A stretch of DNA of 64,000 nucleotides from Theristus sp. LFF4_11 (GCA_030248135.1 JASANC010000316.1:1-64000); one strand, 5' to 3'; shown: positions 44,486 to 57,130, numbered from the stretch's first letter. Made by a program: numbers and translations. Notes: generated by a model not told the origin, from the sequence alone.

Positions 44486-47400
44486 ATGGCACTCACGGAC
44501 AAAACGAAACTGACTGTCCTAGCGTTATTATTGGTGAGTTGTGCATGGCAAATGCAGTTTCTGTGCAAATTATGAGTAAAAATCCGACAAATTTCACCAT
44601 ATTATTTCTATTCAGACAGCTCTCTGCATGCGCACAACGGCGCTACCGCTGGGAACCACCAAGGACCCATGCCATGGAAGTCGACTGATCCGAAGTCTGT
44701 CTGCAACGACGTCGACGCCGTGTGTGACCGGTACCACCGCATCTCTGGTGCCACCGCTTCGCTCATCCAGTCAGGGAGACAGCTCTTCCGTTACACCAGA
44801 CACGACATCTCCGTCAACCCGTGTGAGCACTTCACCCGTCACCAGTCCCAGTGCAACACCGACGATTTCCGATTCCACAACGCCTCCGAGCACCACAAGT
44901 CAACGGACCACGACAAGTCAACAGTCCGGGACCACGACAAGCCAACAGTCCGGGACCACGACAACAAGTGGCCCAAGTACTTCAACGACAACTTCCGGAC
45001 CAAGCACACCGACGACAACGTCCGGATCAAGCACACCGACGACAACGTCCGGACCAAACACCTCAACGACAACGTCCGTACCAAACACCTCAACGACAAC
45101 GTCCGTACCAAACACCTCAACGACAACGTCCGGACCAAACACCTCAACGACAACGTCCGGACCAAACACCTCAACGACAACGTCCGGACCAAACACCTCA
45201 ACGACAACGTCCGGATCAAGCACACCGACGACAACGTCCGGATCAAACACCTCAACGACAACGTCCGGATCAAGCACACCGACGACAACGTCCGGACCAA
45301 ACACCTCAACGACTACGTCCGGACCAAACACCTCAACGACTACGTCCGGACCAAACACCTCAACGACATCGTCCGGATCAAGCACACCGACGACAACGTC
45401 CGGACCAAACACCTCAACGACTACGTCCGGACCAAACACCTCAACGACAACGTCCGGATCAAGCACACCGACGACAACGTCCGGACCAAACACCTCAACG
45501 ACAACGTCCGGATCAAGCACACCGACGACAACGTCCGGACCATACACCTCAACGACAACGTCCGGATCAAGCACACCGACGACAACGTCCGGACCAAACA
45601 CCTCAACGACAACGTCCGGACCAAACACCTCAACGACAACGTCCGGATCAAGCACACCGACGACAACGTCCGGACCAAACACCTCAACGACAACGTCCGG
45701 ACCAAACACCTCAACGACAACGTCCGGACCAAACACCTCAACGACTACGTCCGGACCAAACACTTCAAAGACAACGTCCGGACCAAACACCTCAACGACA
45801 ACGTCCGGACCAAACACCTCAACGACATCGTCCGGATCAAGCACACCGACGACAACGTCCGGACCAAACACCTCAACGACAACGTCCGGATCAAGCACAC
45901 CGACGACAACGTCCGGACCAAACACCTCAACGACAACGTCCGGATCAAGCACACCGACGACAACGTCCGGACCAAACACCTCAACGACAACGTCCGGATC
46001 AAGCACACCGACGACAACGTCCGGACCAAACACCTCAACGACAACGTCCGGACCAAACACCTCAACGACAACGTCCGGATCAAGCACACCGACGACAACG
46101 TCCGGACCAAACACCTCAACGACAACGTCCGGATCAAGCACACCGACGACAACGTCCGGACAAAGCACCTCAACGACAACGTCCGGATCAAGCACACCGA
46201 CGACAACGTCCGGACCAAACACCTCAACGATAACGTCCGGATCAAGCACACCGACGACAACGTCCGGACAAAGCACCTCAACGACAACGTCCATATCAAG
46301 CACCTCAACGACAACGTCCGGACCAAACACCTCAACGACAACGTCCGGATCAAGCACACCGACGACAACGTCCGGACAAAGCACCTCAACGACAACGTCC
46401 GGATCAAGCACACCGACGACAACGTCCGGACCAAACACCTCAACGACAACGTCCGGGTCAAGCACACCGACGACAACGTCCGGACCAAACACCTCAACGA
46501 CAACGTCCGGACAAAGCACCTCAACGACAACGTCCGGATCAAGCACACCGACGACAACGTCCGGACAAAGCACCTCAACGACAACGTTCGGACCAAACAC
46601 CTCAACGACAACGTCCGGACAAAGCACCTCAACGACAACGTCCGGATCAAGCACACCGACGACAACGTCCGGACCAAACACCTCAACGACAACGTCCGGA
46701 CAAAGCACCTCAACGACAACGTCCATATCAAGCACCTCAACGACAACGTCCGGACCAAACACCTCGACGACAACGTCCGGATCAAGCACACCGACGACAA
46801 CGTCCGGACAAAGCACCTCAACGACAACGTCCGGATCAAGCACACCGACGACAACGTCCGGACCAAACACCTCAACGACAACGTCCGGATCAAGCACACC
46901 GACGACAACGTCCGGACAAAGCACCTCAACGACCACTCCTGCAGCTCCACGTGACTGTGCCGATTGGCTGCCTATCAACGGTACTGTAAGCGGGGTGTAC
47001 GAAATTCAGTTCGGAGGAAAGTCGCTAGAGGTCTACTGCGACCAGAACACGGATGGAGGCGGCTGGGTGGTGTTTCAGAGGTAGTTTTGTGTTTCATGTG
47101 TTTCACAAATTTCATTGATGAAAAAATAAGTAAAAAAACAGTAATGAAATGACGGATTCGATACCGTTTCAGTCGTCGCAGCAACACGACCAACTTCAAA
47201 CAACCGGACTACATAAACGAGTTCGGCAATGCGTCTGAGAATCACTGGCTGGGACTGGAGAATGTGGTAGCGCTGGTTGACTTCTGGAATGGTGGTCCCG
47301 CAACGACGAAGAGTAACGTTGAATTGCGCGTCGACCTGTACGGTTGCGGATACGTTCGCAGTGTTTATCAACGATACACCAACTTCTGGGTATGGGCAGT

Positions 47401-48199
47401 AGAACTCTAAATCATAGTGAATCAGTTGATTGGTTAGTGATCACGTGATGCATGCTGTTTGAGCAAGCACACCAAACTCCGCGCCCACAGCGATTTCAGC
47501 ACACAGAAAGCATGCATCACGTGATCACCAACGACTCAACTGATTCCGTTCGACTGCACGATTTTATCCGCATGACAGAGATTTTTACTGCGTACTGTGT
47601 GTACTTTGTTGCGACACCCTCTGTTGCACGGTCATAAATAAACACACAGGCACACATGCGCTGTCTAATCGTGCCTGTGCGTTTGTTTGTCACTTGTGGT
47701 GTATCACTGTGGTATAACAAAGCAGTGCAGCACGTTCAGTAGAAATCTCACAACAAATCCATGATGGCAATGTATAGAAGCACTGGTTGTCAGTTTTAGT
47801 TTATTTATCAAAAAAAATCTTTTTTATGTCGCACTTTAGCTGGAAAAAGCGAAAAACTACACGCTGCACGTGAGTACAACCAGCACTGGCACGGCCGGCG
47901 ACTCGTTCAACTACGTCGACTTTGAGCAGAACGGTCAGCCGTTCCGGACGTCTGGCACGTGCTACAATCTGCTTGAAGCGTCAGTGGCGATATTGTTGTT
48001 GTTTTCTCGTTTTCTTACGAACAAACCCACGGTGTCGTGTTCGTATACCACCCTCTCTTCCAAAACGTTCTCAACAGTTTCTTTTCATTGTCAACATTTC
48101 TGTTGCCACTCAACAAAAAATGGCTGTGTGTCCAGCTTTGCTGGTTTGGAAACTGGTTTTCCTTGTGCATATGCCTGACACTTACAATGTGTCGAATAA

Positions 48200-48230
<31 letters not shown>

Positions 48231-48471
48231 TTCAACTACAACATTTTCTTCCAAAACAACCCTCTCGTCTTCTCATTATTGCGCGCTCTCCTTCAGTGGC
48301 TGGTGGTTCGGCGACCGGACATGCGGGGCGTCAAACCTGAACGGCGTTTATCATTACCAATGCATCTATGACGCGTCAGTGCCGACGGGCATCCGATGGG
48401 CCACCTGGCAGGACGGATTACTGTACTCGCCGCGTATTGTAGAGATGAAAATCAGAAAAATCACAGCGTAA
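44486..48471 (+). CDS. Secreted mucin-like protein with fibrinogen-related domain
   Basis: Exons 44486-44533, 44616-47080, 47173-47389, 47840-47979 and 48297-48471 join in phase into 1014 aa. A signal peptide ([14 protein letters not shown]) opens it. A Ser/Thr-rich region follows. Residues about 133-790 are tandem nine-residue units [18 protein letters not shown] and SGQSTSTTT, a likely O-glycosylated mucin stalk. The last ~225 residues are a fibrinogen C-terminal domain: [43 protein letters not shown] and [20 protein letters not shown], then VEMKIRKI at the end. The usual calcium loop (D-x-D-N-D) is replaced by [11 protein letters not shown]. Such domains bind glycans or act in immunity or matrix; which applies here is unknown. 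Confidence 0.9.
44965..46937 (+). repeat. Coding minisatellite, ~73 units of 27 bp
   Basis: Units of TCCGGACCAAACACCTCAAC followed by GACAACG, and the alternate TCCGGATCAAGCACACCGAC type. Variants differ by a few bases and are interspersed, some in alternating blocks. Every unit keeps the 27-bp length, so the frame never shifts. Confidence 0.95.
47416..47549. mobile_element. TIR element C, copy 2
   Basis: GAATCAGTTGATTGGTTAGT with GATCACGTGATGCATGC at the left is mirrored by GCATGCATCACGTGATCACC and CAACTGATTCC at the right. It lies in the third intron of the mucin-fibrinogen gene. Confidence 0.75.
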
Positions 48472-49504
48472 CAGTCGTGTTTGTTTCGGTTGGACTTTGG
48501 TTTTTTTGGACATTGGCGACATAAAAAATCTGAATTCAAAACGCCATATCTGGAGAACAACCGCAGCGCCCTAACCAAATGGCGTTACTTATTTCTGCAG
48601 CTGACAGTGAACCTACAGTTTTGGCGGGCGTTTTTTTATCAATCAATCGGTGACATGTTTCAAACATTCTGCGTCTTTTACAGTCTAGAAAAGCACCCAA
48701 CCAGGTTTTTATTAAACATTCTTAAAAAATATTTATTCTGTATTTCATAGCGTATGTATGTCTTGCAGAAGTATAATAATGCAGTGTCTGATGAATGGGA
48801 ACACTAAACAAAGCACAATAATGCTAAAAATCAGTTTTGTTGAACGTCTTGGTCTCATACACATCTTATTGTTCAGAAATACAGAGAACAAAACGAGATA
48901 AAAGCTGCATGAAACTAAGGACACAAAACTTGACTACGCACGATAGAGATAGCAGGGACTACAGAAGACAACGGTAAACAGCAGGGAATGCATGTACACT
49001 GTACATGTACAAAAGATACACGAAAGAAAAAAAGTATAAGAAGAAAGTCATCAAAGAACGTGTAAGTTGATGCTGAAAATGAAATTTGTCATTTGCTTTT
49101 GAGGGTTGTTGCAGTCACCACGGGTGCCTAGAAAGTCAAACCGTAAAACAATGTGTCCAACATGTGTCAGTCGGTAACCCACAAAAAAACACAACAAAAA
49201 CCAAAAAACTTGTTCGCGAGTTTTTCTCAATGACGTCAAGTTTTGCTTTGTTTTTTTTGTGGGCGGCGTACCACCGACACCGTTAATAACGTCGTTACAC
49301 ACACAGTGCGGTCTTGCGCGATCAAATGACGACCCGCGGTGACCGCGCAAGCAACCACGTCGACGCCTCGCACATTGGCCAGCATACGCCGAGTGAAATG
49401 TGCATTCCGTCGATTGCATTATTCAGAGAACAAACCGAAAAACTACACAACAAAAAAAGAATCCAGACAAGAAAAAAAACAGATCAGTTTTGTCATCAAT
49501 GCCA
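48472..49504. other. Convergent intergenic region
   Basis: Lies between two genes that end towards each other, so it should hold both 3' ends. No exon or named repeat was seen. Confidence 0.4.
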
Positions 49505-51085
49505 TTAGCATTTTTTCGCAAGCAGATCAGCGTTCTCCGGAGGCTGCCCGCCCTGGCGACTGCTGGCCGCCACTGCAGTACCGCCCCCTCCGGGCCCGTT
49601 CAACGTCAGCCTTGCGTCGCGCGCCAAGTCGTCCTTCTCCTGTTCGTGTTCGTTCTCCTCGATAGCGACCATCAGCGGCGCCTCGCGACTGGCGCGCTCA
49701 AACCTGTGCAATCTGATCGCCTGTTGAACGGCCAAAAACGACGCCAGGCCGAGCAACGCCGCAATGATGCCGAATGCGACGTAGAACGTCTTGATCGAGC
49801 CGCGTTTCGGATGCGGCGTCTCCTCGACATGACGCGCCGGCATCACGAAGAAGCGCAGGCACTCCGGACCCTGTGTGCGCACGGGTTTTTTGTTAAGGAT
49901 ATAGGTTTGTTTTGAAAAACGTTCACAGAACGGAATTATTCAGCCTAATTTATAGAATGCAAATTAAGAACCGCAGGCACGCCGGACCCTGTGTGCGCAC
50001 GGGTTTTTTTGTTAAGGATATAGGTTTGTTTTGAAAAACGTTCGCAGAACGGAATTATTGAACCGAAATTACAGAATGCAAAGTTGTACGATCAGTCCCT
50101 CTTAACATTTGTGTCAAATGATACAAATGGCTTTAAATAGCCATCACTGAGATAAACGAACGATTTTCCACATTTTGTTGAGTAACCAGTGTGGTAAGCT
50201 CAACAAAATATTGAGTTGAGCAACCGTTTCAACACGTTTCTGTTGTTTTAGCAGAATTATACATTTCTCAATGAATGCAGGACAGGTTCCAATAACAACA
50301 AGCAACTCTGATTTCGCACCTGATGTCCGGGTGAACACGAGCGACAGTCCGGCGGGGCGTAGTTGCCAAGTGGGCCGCAGTAGCAGTAGCTGGCGTTTAG
50401 GAGGATACCGCCGTTGAAACAGTACAGCCATTCGCATCTGGCGCCTTGCCACGTGATTGGACAGATGCAACTGGAAACGGATATGGAGGGAATGGATCTA
50501 GTTCCCCACCACGGTATATATCTGCGGTGTACCACGGAGCGGTGGTAACCCGCAAACCGATAGTAATTGCCCTCAATCTGCTTTTTGCGAAATAACTAGC
50601 GCCGAGTTTGGGAAATCTCCGCAGCGGGGTCCTACTTGTATTTTTAAAAACGCCAGTCGCTGTAAAAAAAACCTCTTGAAAACCCGCCGTGTGACACTCC
50701 GCCCGCTTTTGGGTGGGGGTCTTTTTAAGTTGGAGGAACCTTATATGCAGGACTTTACGGTATCTAAAGGGGCATTCGTGAAGCACTACTTGGTGAGCGC
50801 GTGATTTAACATATTTTTACACTAAATACTGCTTCACGAATGTCGCTTAGCATGAAGCGTGAAAAGACAGAACGAAAAACGGAATTCAAATCAGCTAAAA
50901 AAAAACAGCTCGAACCGATGGTCCGCTGAACTCCAGCTGCCTCCATTCAGACAATCGTGCGGCTGTGGACGGGCGGTGGCTGGCGGGGCGGTCACATTGG
51001 CGCCACCAGCAAACGTCAAGAATGGCGCCACTACAAAAGCGATCGCGAGAATTCTGGAGGCGCCAATCGAAGTCACGATTGCCAT
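49505..51085 (-). CDS. Small EGF-like single-pass membrane protein, 228 aa
   Basis: Three minus-strand exons join in phase: 50916-51085, 50320-50470 and 49505-49870. The start ATG (51085) opens a signal peptide (ILAIAFVVAPFLTFAGG). Cysteines in HDCLNGGSW, CICPITWQGARCEW, YCFNGG, YCYCGPLGN and CRSCSPGHQGPECL form one to two EGF-like modules; NASY is a possible N-glycosylation site. One helix follows (TFYVAFGIIAALLGLASFLAV, near 134-154), then a ~70-residue charged and Gly-rich tail ending AKKC. It is probably a cell-surface ligand or adhesion protein, an inference from architecture. The acceptor region of the last exon is tandemly duplicated in the intron. Confidence 0.8.
49855..50090 (-). repeat. 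Tandem ~119-bp duplication of an acceptor and exon start
   Basis: GGCACKCCGGACCCTGTGTG through GAACGGAATTATT occurs twice in a row. The first copy overlaps the 5' end of the last exon of the EGF-like gene. The second carries the same CAG|GGTCCGG acceptor, but its exon part ends after about seven codons. Confidence 0.85.
50680..50762. mobile_element. Dispersed repeat, partner of 33790-33932
   Basis: CCCGCCGTGTGACACTCCGC to CCTTATATGCAGGACTTTACGGTAT matches the cadherin-intron copy. It lies in the first intron of the EGF-like gene. The nearby 50523-50570 shares GCGGTGTACCACGGAGC with 1044-1060. Confidence 0.5.
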
Positions 51086-53193
51086 AATTATGACGGATTA
51101 TATAAAATTTTGGTTGCTGTAGTTTATTCAGATATCGTTCAAAGCAGCAAGATTTTGTTGGCAGCTATTCGAGCTTTTTATTAATTGGGCATGAATAGAA
51201 AACGAACATCGACACTTTAGCCGCTATTCTACATGCCGTCAAATCGACCATGCATACCGGAACGCACATCAGAAAACCGCTGAAAAAAGTGATAACGAAA
51301 CAATATTGCCTTTTTTTAGTGTGCACGAATGCTGAATAGAAGTGTTGAAAACAGTCAGACAACAGCAACGATTTATGGTGTCAGAAAGAAGCATGGCTTC
51401 CATCATAAAGCAGACGGATGGGAAAACGGCCAGAAATCAACGGACCGTTTTATTATTGAATCTGTAAGCTTCCAGCTTTTGCTGTGGCGTTGAAATAAAA
51501 TCACAAGAGCGAATGTCGTGTGCAGATGACAGCACAACAACAGCCTACTAATGTTATTTCAGCTTTATTTCTCTTTGTCTAAGCTGGTGCCAACAAAAGT
51601 CGACAAGGCTTTTTGCCCCGAAGGCTTGTTCAGTGTTTTAGATCGTTTTGGCATTTTCAAACTATACTCTCTGTGCCACACGCAACATGTTCGAATGTAC
51701 TGGTGCAAAAACTTCTCAGAAAACAGTTTTACCATAGAGCACAAAAACTATGACGTTTGAGCTAACACATGAAGCATAGCAGCTAGACACATTGTATGTA
51801 GTATAAAAGCTTGTTTTCTGTTTGTTTATTCAGTGTACGAATGAAATTCTGTGTACCCATGAGAATGAAACAAAGTCACCACGCGTGTTTCAGTAGTACG
51901 CAAGAAGGAAGCAATTTAATGCTTTATTTTATTGCATGAAATTCAGAGCACAGCGTTTGAGTCGTTTAGAAACGATTGTTGTGGAAATGTACAAAAAATC
52001 AGTTCCATTTATGCTATACATAAATTTCAGCTGAAAAAATCCGCGATTTTCAATAGCATGTAATCAAAACGCGATTGAAAATGTTATCCCATATGGCCGT
52101 GGCGCACTTTATGAAAAAAGCGCTGCGAAAAAGCTGATTCGCTATTTACATTAGACGAAACCATAAACGCACACGTGAGACTGTTTTTACCCTGAAAATG
52201 CGAAAAAAACTACCAGATTTTTATCGTTCCAACGTCGCAACGCCATTTGTCGAAAACTACAAACTACAAGCACATCTGGATATGTGAGCCATATGAAAAT
52301 GCAATATGGGTTGCGGTTGCGGGGCATAAAAACGCGACCACATCTACTAGTACTGCAGTTGCGGAGGGGACCATTTCAAACCGGAATACAAGACGTTTTC
52401 GTTTGAACTTTGAAGTCTCTTTTGGGGCTGTTCATGCAGAGAGAGAAAAAATCCACACGCTCCCGCTCCACTGAACCGTGCCGCTAAGGAGATTGCGCAT
52501 TTGCAACTTTGCGAATATTCGAGTTCGTGTTGGGATTTGCTGCGAATATTTCATCCTTCCATGGTCATTTCATGTCACGGTTTGAAACTTTTTCGTGGAA
52601 ACCTTATTTGTGTGAGATGATTGACTTTTGATGAAGGTGAGTATACATACACAGCGTTCGGAGACTCCATGAAAAGAAGCGCGAAAACATGATGTGCAAA
52701 AAACTGCAACATTCGGAGAAACAAATCGAAATGATCTCATTCAAAACTATCTAGATACAACAGTTTCTTTCAACCTTTCATTGCGAGTTGGAAACGTTTA
52801 CCAAACGCTTTTTGCTTTAATCCTAAATTTTATAATGCTCTCTTGATGGGCACAAGTTGCGAGCTATTCCAAGGAATCACATATTAGCCTTTTTATCGTT
52901 TCCAAAACAGAGAGCTGAAGCTTTTCCTGTGTGTCAGTTTTTGAAACGCGTGGGTATACGAAGTTCCGACAGCTCAAATTGTCAACTAATATATTGTACA
53001 TTTCGTCTCAAGTGTGTGCACGTGCACAAAATATAGATCGCCAAAAACGTGAGAGCACATAAAGTGACTTTAGCGGCGATGGTTAAATGAAATGCAATAA
53101 ATAAAAGCCGCTTCATTCAGGCACCACGAAAATGTGACACGATTAACAATCTTGTTTTTGTCCATGTCGTGTGTATGTGCATGCGGGGGGGGG
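51086..53193. other. AT-rich intergenic region
   Basis: No exon, RNA gene or clear repeat family was identified. Should include the promoter of the minus-strand EGF-like gene. Confidence 0.4.
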
Positions 53194-53747
53194 TACAATT
53201 CCGGCCCGCTAATTCCGGCCTGAAGAATTCCGGCCCGCTCATTCCGGCCTGAAGAATTCCGGCCCGAAGAATTCCGGCCCGGAGAATTTTCGCCAGTACG
53301 ACCAATATTAAACCACACGAAGTGATTTTGGTAATGAAATAAAAAAATAAAAATATCGATGTTCACATGTTACAGTGTATTTTCAATGATGTTCGTCCTG
53401 TTTGCTTTTTTGGAAAGTGAAACCTTTTGGAAAAAAGAAACTACAAATAAATTTTTAAATTTTTTTATCATGAACAGGTTTTGTGACCCTTTTACCTTAT
53501 CAAAAAGACTTGGCTTAGTATTAGGAACCTACAACAAGTCACTGCAAGCAAGTTCTAAACAAAAATAAAAAATCACTTAAGAATTTATTTACCAAAAATC
53601 ACTTCGTGTGGTTTAATATTGTTCTTGCTGGCGAAAATTCTCCGGGCCGGAATTCTCCGGGCCGGAATTCTTCGGGCCGGAATTCTTCGGGCCGGAATGA
53701 GCGGGCCGGAATTCTACGGGCCGGAATTTCGCGGGCCGGAATAGTAC
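53194..53747. mobile_element. Foldback element E with GGCCGGAATT minisatellite ends
   Basis: The arms 53194-53340 and 53591-53747 are inverted copies. Each has an outer array of about seven AATTCCGGCCCGAAG-type units and an inner unique part (TTTTCGCCAGTACGACCAAT..., ...CACACGAAGTGATTTTGGT). A ~250-bp AT-rich middle separates them. No ORF. Related GGGCCGGAAATG repeats occur at 56110-56275. Confidence 0.85.
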
Positions 53748-53790
53748 ACGAGCCATGTGCATGTTTATAGTCGAATGCCAACGACTCTAT

Positions 53791-53972
53791 GGATTACGGT
53801 ATGCACCGTATTTGATCTCGACACGATCTTGATGCAGACTCAAGGTCGTCATTACAGGACAGTAAAGGAAACAAAAAAATGGAAGCAAATAGTTTGCCGT
53901 TTGACGATGAGAAACGTATCGTGTCGAATATCGCATAAAATCGTGTCAAGACCGAGTACGGTAGATACCGTA
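53791..53972. mobile_element. TIR element D, copy 2
   Basis: TACGGTATGCACCGTATTTG...GACACGATCTTG and ATCGTGTCAAGACCGAGTAC...GATACCGTACT are inverted ends shared with 21695-21902. Confidence 0.7.
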
Positions 53973-55628
53973 CTGATTATAGGACAGCGGCATTAGTGTT
54001 GTGCGGTCGCTCATCAAGCAACCGACGTTTTTTTGCGGTATGTATATTTATGGAAACTGACAAGCATTATGTGGCGTTTTCAGGAAAGTATTTTGCCGAA
54101 AATGGACGCACAAATCAAATTTGGCTCCGAACATACTTCTGGAAGACACACACACAAAGATCTGTTGAGCACTCACTTTACGGCTGAAACTTCTGTCCGG
54201 CAGGGCCTTTTCATTTTTCAGGGAAACGAAAAGAAGCGATTTCGCAGTGGCAAAAATCTGGCATTGAAAAACGCAGCTGGCATTATTTCACGCCGCCAGA
54301 GATGAACTTAAACGATGCGTGTTTGGGGCTGCAGTGTTAATGCGTTGCGTGAAGTTTCCTCCAGCGAGATGCGGCGAAAGACGCTAAAAATTTTAAAATG
54401 TTTTGTCAGTTCAGCGGTGGACATAAGTTGTTCGTTTAAAAAACAACAACTGACTGGTGGTAAGCATATTTTCGCCTCATAGCCACATCCGTATGCAGAA
54501 AGCTATACATCGCAATCGTATCACCGATTGTTAGGATGAATGTTGTTTTCCACTTATACTTTTATTTTAGTTGTTTTTATTTCCGTTTTCTGATGTGATT
54601 TGAAAAGCGTTTATTCAGAAAAAGATGAGACTCAGGAACACATGCCACGGAACAATGATGCGTTTCTTGACGCCACAAAACTACTGTTTTATTTATAGAT
54701 ATTATTCACGAGTTTTTCATAATGTTTCTGACTATCTAGAAATGTGGCCCACCCAAGTTTAGTTTTGAGGGTGAGCGTGTAACTGTGGCCCGCTGATTGC
54801 ATATCATTCCAGATTTCAGAAAGAATACCACAATAAAAAGTGTCTGACAAATGGGCTTCAGTTTTTTTTTGTGGTTCGGGCTCCACGAAAACGTGTCACA
54901 TCGTGTTGGTGAAATGGATTTCTTTGCATCGGGCAACTTTGACACTCAAAACATTGCACAGCTGTGTTTTATCATTATCGTGGAATGTTTGGTGGCATTT
55001 TCTGCCTTCTTTCTGCGTTTGTGGCATATGGCGTGTAATACACGGGAACACGAATTGTTTTTCAAAAATGATTTCTTTGCACAGTATAAAGTGAAAGTGT
55101 TGTCCAAATGGTGCCCAGTTTCTTAAAGCCCAGGTGACCGCAGTCTCCTTTTCCGCGTGGTGTTTTTTTTTCGAAAAAAGGGGCGGCAAGCGGAAACGGG
55201 CGTTTTGGGCCCCTCAACTCATACAGATTTTTGAAACCACTTTCCCAGATCACATCCAAGACTATAAACGGCGATGCGAAGCAAAGATTTTGTCACACAA
55301 AATAAATTGTCTATTGTGTATTCAATTCTCCTGTTTTGTTTAATTAAAAAAAACGAGGCAACCAAACGTTTTCAATCGCCCACACAATCAAAATCAAAAC
55401 TGTACTGTTTTAAAGTGTCATTACAGCTGTTTTCTCGCAACCAAAACGTGTCACAATCTCATAATCTTTTCATGTGGAGAAAACTGGATCAAGGTTCATG
55501 TCCACTTAAAATTTCCTGTTTGATTTCGCCATCAGCTTGCCTCGTCGCACCTGCTGACACTGACGGTTGCTTCGGATGTTGTAGCCGGGCTCAGTCAAAC
55601 GGTTACCTAAACGAACTGTGTGCAGTGG
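53973..55628. other. Intergenic region
   Basis: No supported gene. AT-rich, with no repeats matching other parts of the window that I could see. Confidence 0.4.
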
Positions 55629-55650
55629 CAGTCTACACGTATGCAACTCC

Positions 55651-55923
55651 ATAACATATCCAACTAGCTGACTGGTTTATGCATGCATTCTGTGCATGAA
55701 TTGCTGAGTTCGCCGGAGTTTGGTCTGTACAGAATGCGTGCATCACGTGACCTACCGTATTACCCCCATTAACCCCCCCCAACAATTAATTCCCCTACCA
55801 ATAAACCCCCATGGGGGATTAATACGTCAGCGACTTTTAGGGTTGGGGTTTATTGGTGGGGGGATTAATGGTGGGAAGGTTAATGGGGGTAATACGGTAT
55901 GTAGTTGTTATCGAGTTAGACTG
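55651..55923. mobile_element. TIR element C, copy 3, with element F nested in it
   Basis: ATAACATATCCAACTAGCTGACTGG at the left and GTTATCGAGTTAGACTGTA at the right are element C ends. Element F (55753-55899) interrupts the right arm just after GCATCACGTGACC. A short SINE2-tail match (CGCCGGAGTTTGG) lies near 55712. Confidence 0.65.
55753..55899. mobile_element. TIR element F (GGGGGTAATACGGTA ends)
   Basis: TACCGTATTACCCCCATTAA at the left is the exact complement of TTAATGGGGGTAATACGGTA at the right. The interior is also C-rich on one half and G-rich on the other (GGGGTTTATTGGTGGGGGG). It is a compact foldback element. Confidence 0.85.
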
Positions 55924-55944
55924 TAATTTAAGCAATGTTTTAGC

Positions 55945-56080
55945 CACAAAGACAAGCGTACAGAGAACGCCAAGTACAAAGTAGGGCGCCCATCGAGTTT
56001 TCTGTCATTAGGTGCCTAGCCTATACACCCCTCGGCGGGGCTCGATCCCTCGAACGCACCGACCATAGTCGAACCCGTGG
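55945..56080 (-). mobile_element. tRNA-derived SINE1, copy 3
   Basis: ACAAGCGTACAGAGAACGCC...TACACCCCTCGGCGGGGCTCGATCCCTCGA matches the other two SINE1 copies, with more divergence toward the A-box end. Confidence 0.6.
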
Positions 56081-56109
56081 CGAAAAACAGCGAAGGAAGA
56101 ACTGATTAT

Positions 56110-56275
56110 TGGGGTGGGCCGGTAATGGGCGGGCCGGAAATGAGTGGGCCGGAAATTAGTGGGCCGGAAATGTCGGGCCGGTAACTGGTGGGACGGTAAT
56201 GGGTGGGCCGGTAATGGGTGGGCCGGAGATGTCGGGACGCTGATGCGTGGGCCGGAAATGCGTGGGCCGGAGTTG
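56110..56275. repeat. GGGCCGGAAATG short tandem array
   Basis: About 14 units of roughly GGGCCGGTAATGGGT / GTGGGCCGGAAATG. Similar in core (GGCCGGAA) to the ends of foldback element E, so possibly one worn arm of a related element. Confidence 0.75.
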
Positions 56276-56328
56276 ACGTGTCACCATAAATACCCAAACT
56301 TCTTTTTTCTGTTTTTGTTCAGTTTATA

Positions 56329-56360
56329 CTAGCAGTTGACCCGTGCCTACGGCCCGGGTA
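56329..56360 (-). mobile_element. Helitron-like 3' terminus, third copy
   Basis: On the minus strand CCGGGCCGTAGGCACGGG (hairpin) is followed by TCAACTG and CTAG at 56329-56332, then T. It matches the terminus at 10708. Confidence 0.6.
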
Positions 56361-57130
56361 AGAAATGTTAGCGATTTTGTTAACAACAAGGTGCACCCGC
56401 GGATTTATCGACATTTATTTGCTTCTGTTTTCCTGGAACTGAAAACGTGTTGCTTTTTTTAACCAAAGCTTTCATGCGTTTAAATTTGTTGATACCGTTT
56501 ATTGTTTGGGGCAAACGTTCCGCTTTTATTTTTATCTCGAGAACCCGCTCGATTGAATTTGCTAGTTGTAATTGTGATGAGGATAACAACACTGGGAATG
56601 GGAGCGCTTTTTCTAAAGGCCGACTGCATTCAAATTTAACAGAACCGAACTTTATTTATTAGAATTTTGATTCTCACAAGTAATTTATCTAGCAAAAAAC
56701 CAAGAACCCCCTTTACAATTCTAGTTTATCACCAACAAAGAGTTTGCGATCCTAAAACGTAACACCAAAATCAAAGAAACACAAATCATAAACAATGTGC
56801 GGGAAGCAACTTTTCTGCTGATCAGTGCAGCCTTGTCGATACTAGATAGTCGACCTTGCAAACAATTTGAATTGGTTCGAATGGATTTCGCAGTTCGTAA
56901 CGTAGGCTTCTTTGCCGACACCTGAATACTTGTGGAAAAAGAAGGATATTTCACTTTTTTCGAAATTGTGCAACAAATAAAAATGTAAGTGACAGGCAAA
57001 TTCGAGCCCATGACACAAAAAGACACAAAAAAGACTCATGTAGCTTTGTGTATGTAGACGTCTGTTTTTCATATGTGTAACTTTGAAACATACAACCGAT
57101 GTGAGTGGTAGAACTAGCTTAAATAATAGC

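Noticed and set aside
44669..46978. Very long ORFs in other frames of the 27-bp repeat, both strands
   Set aside because: The unit lacks stops in these frames and its length is a multiple of three, so they stay open by repetition. Only one frame leads into the fibrinogen domain.
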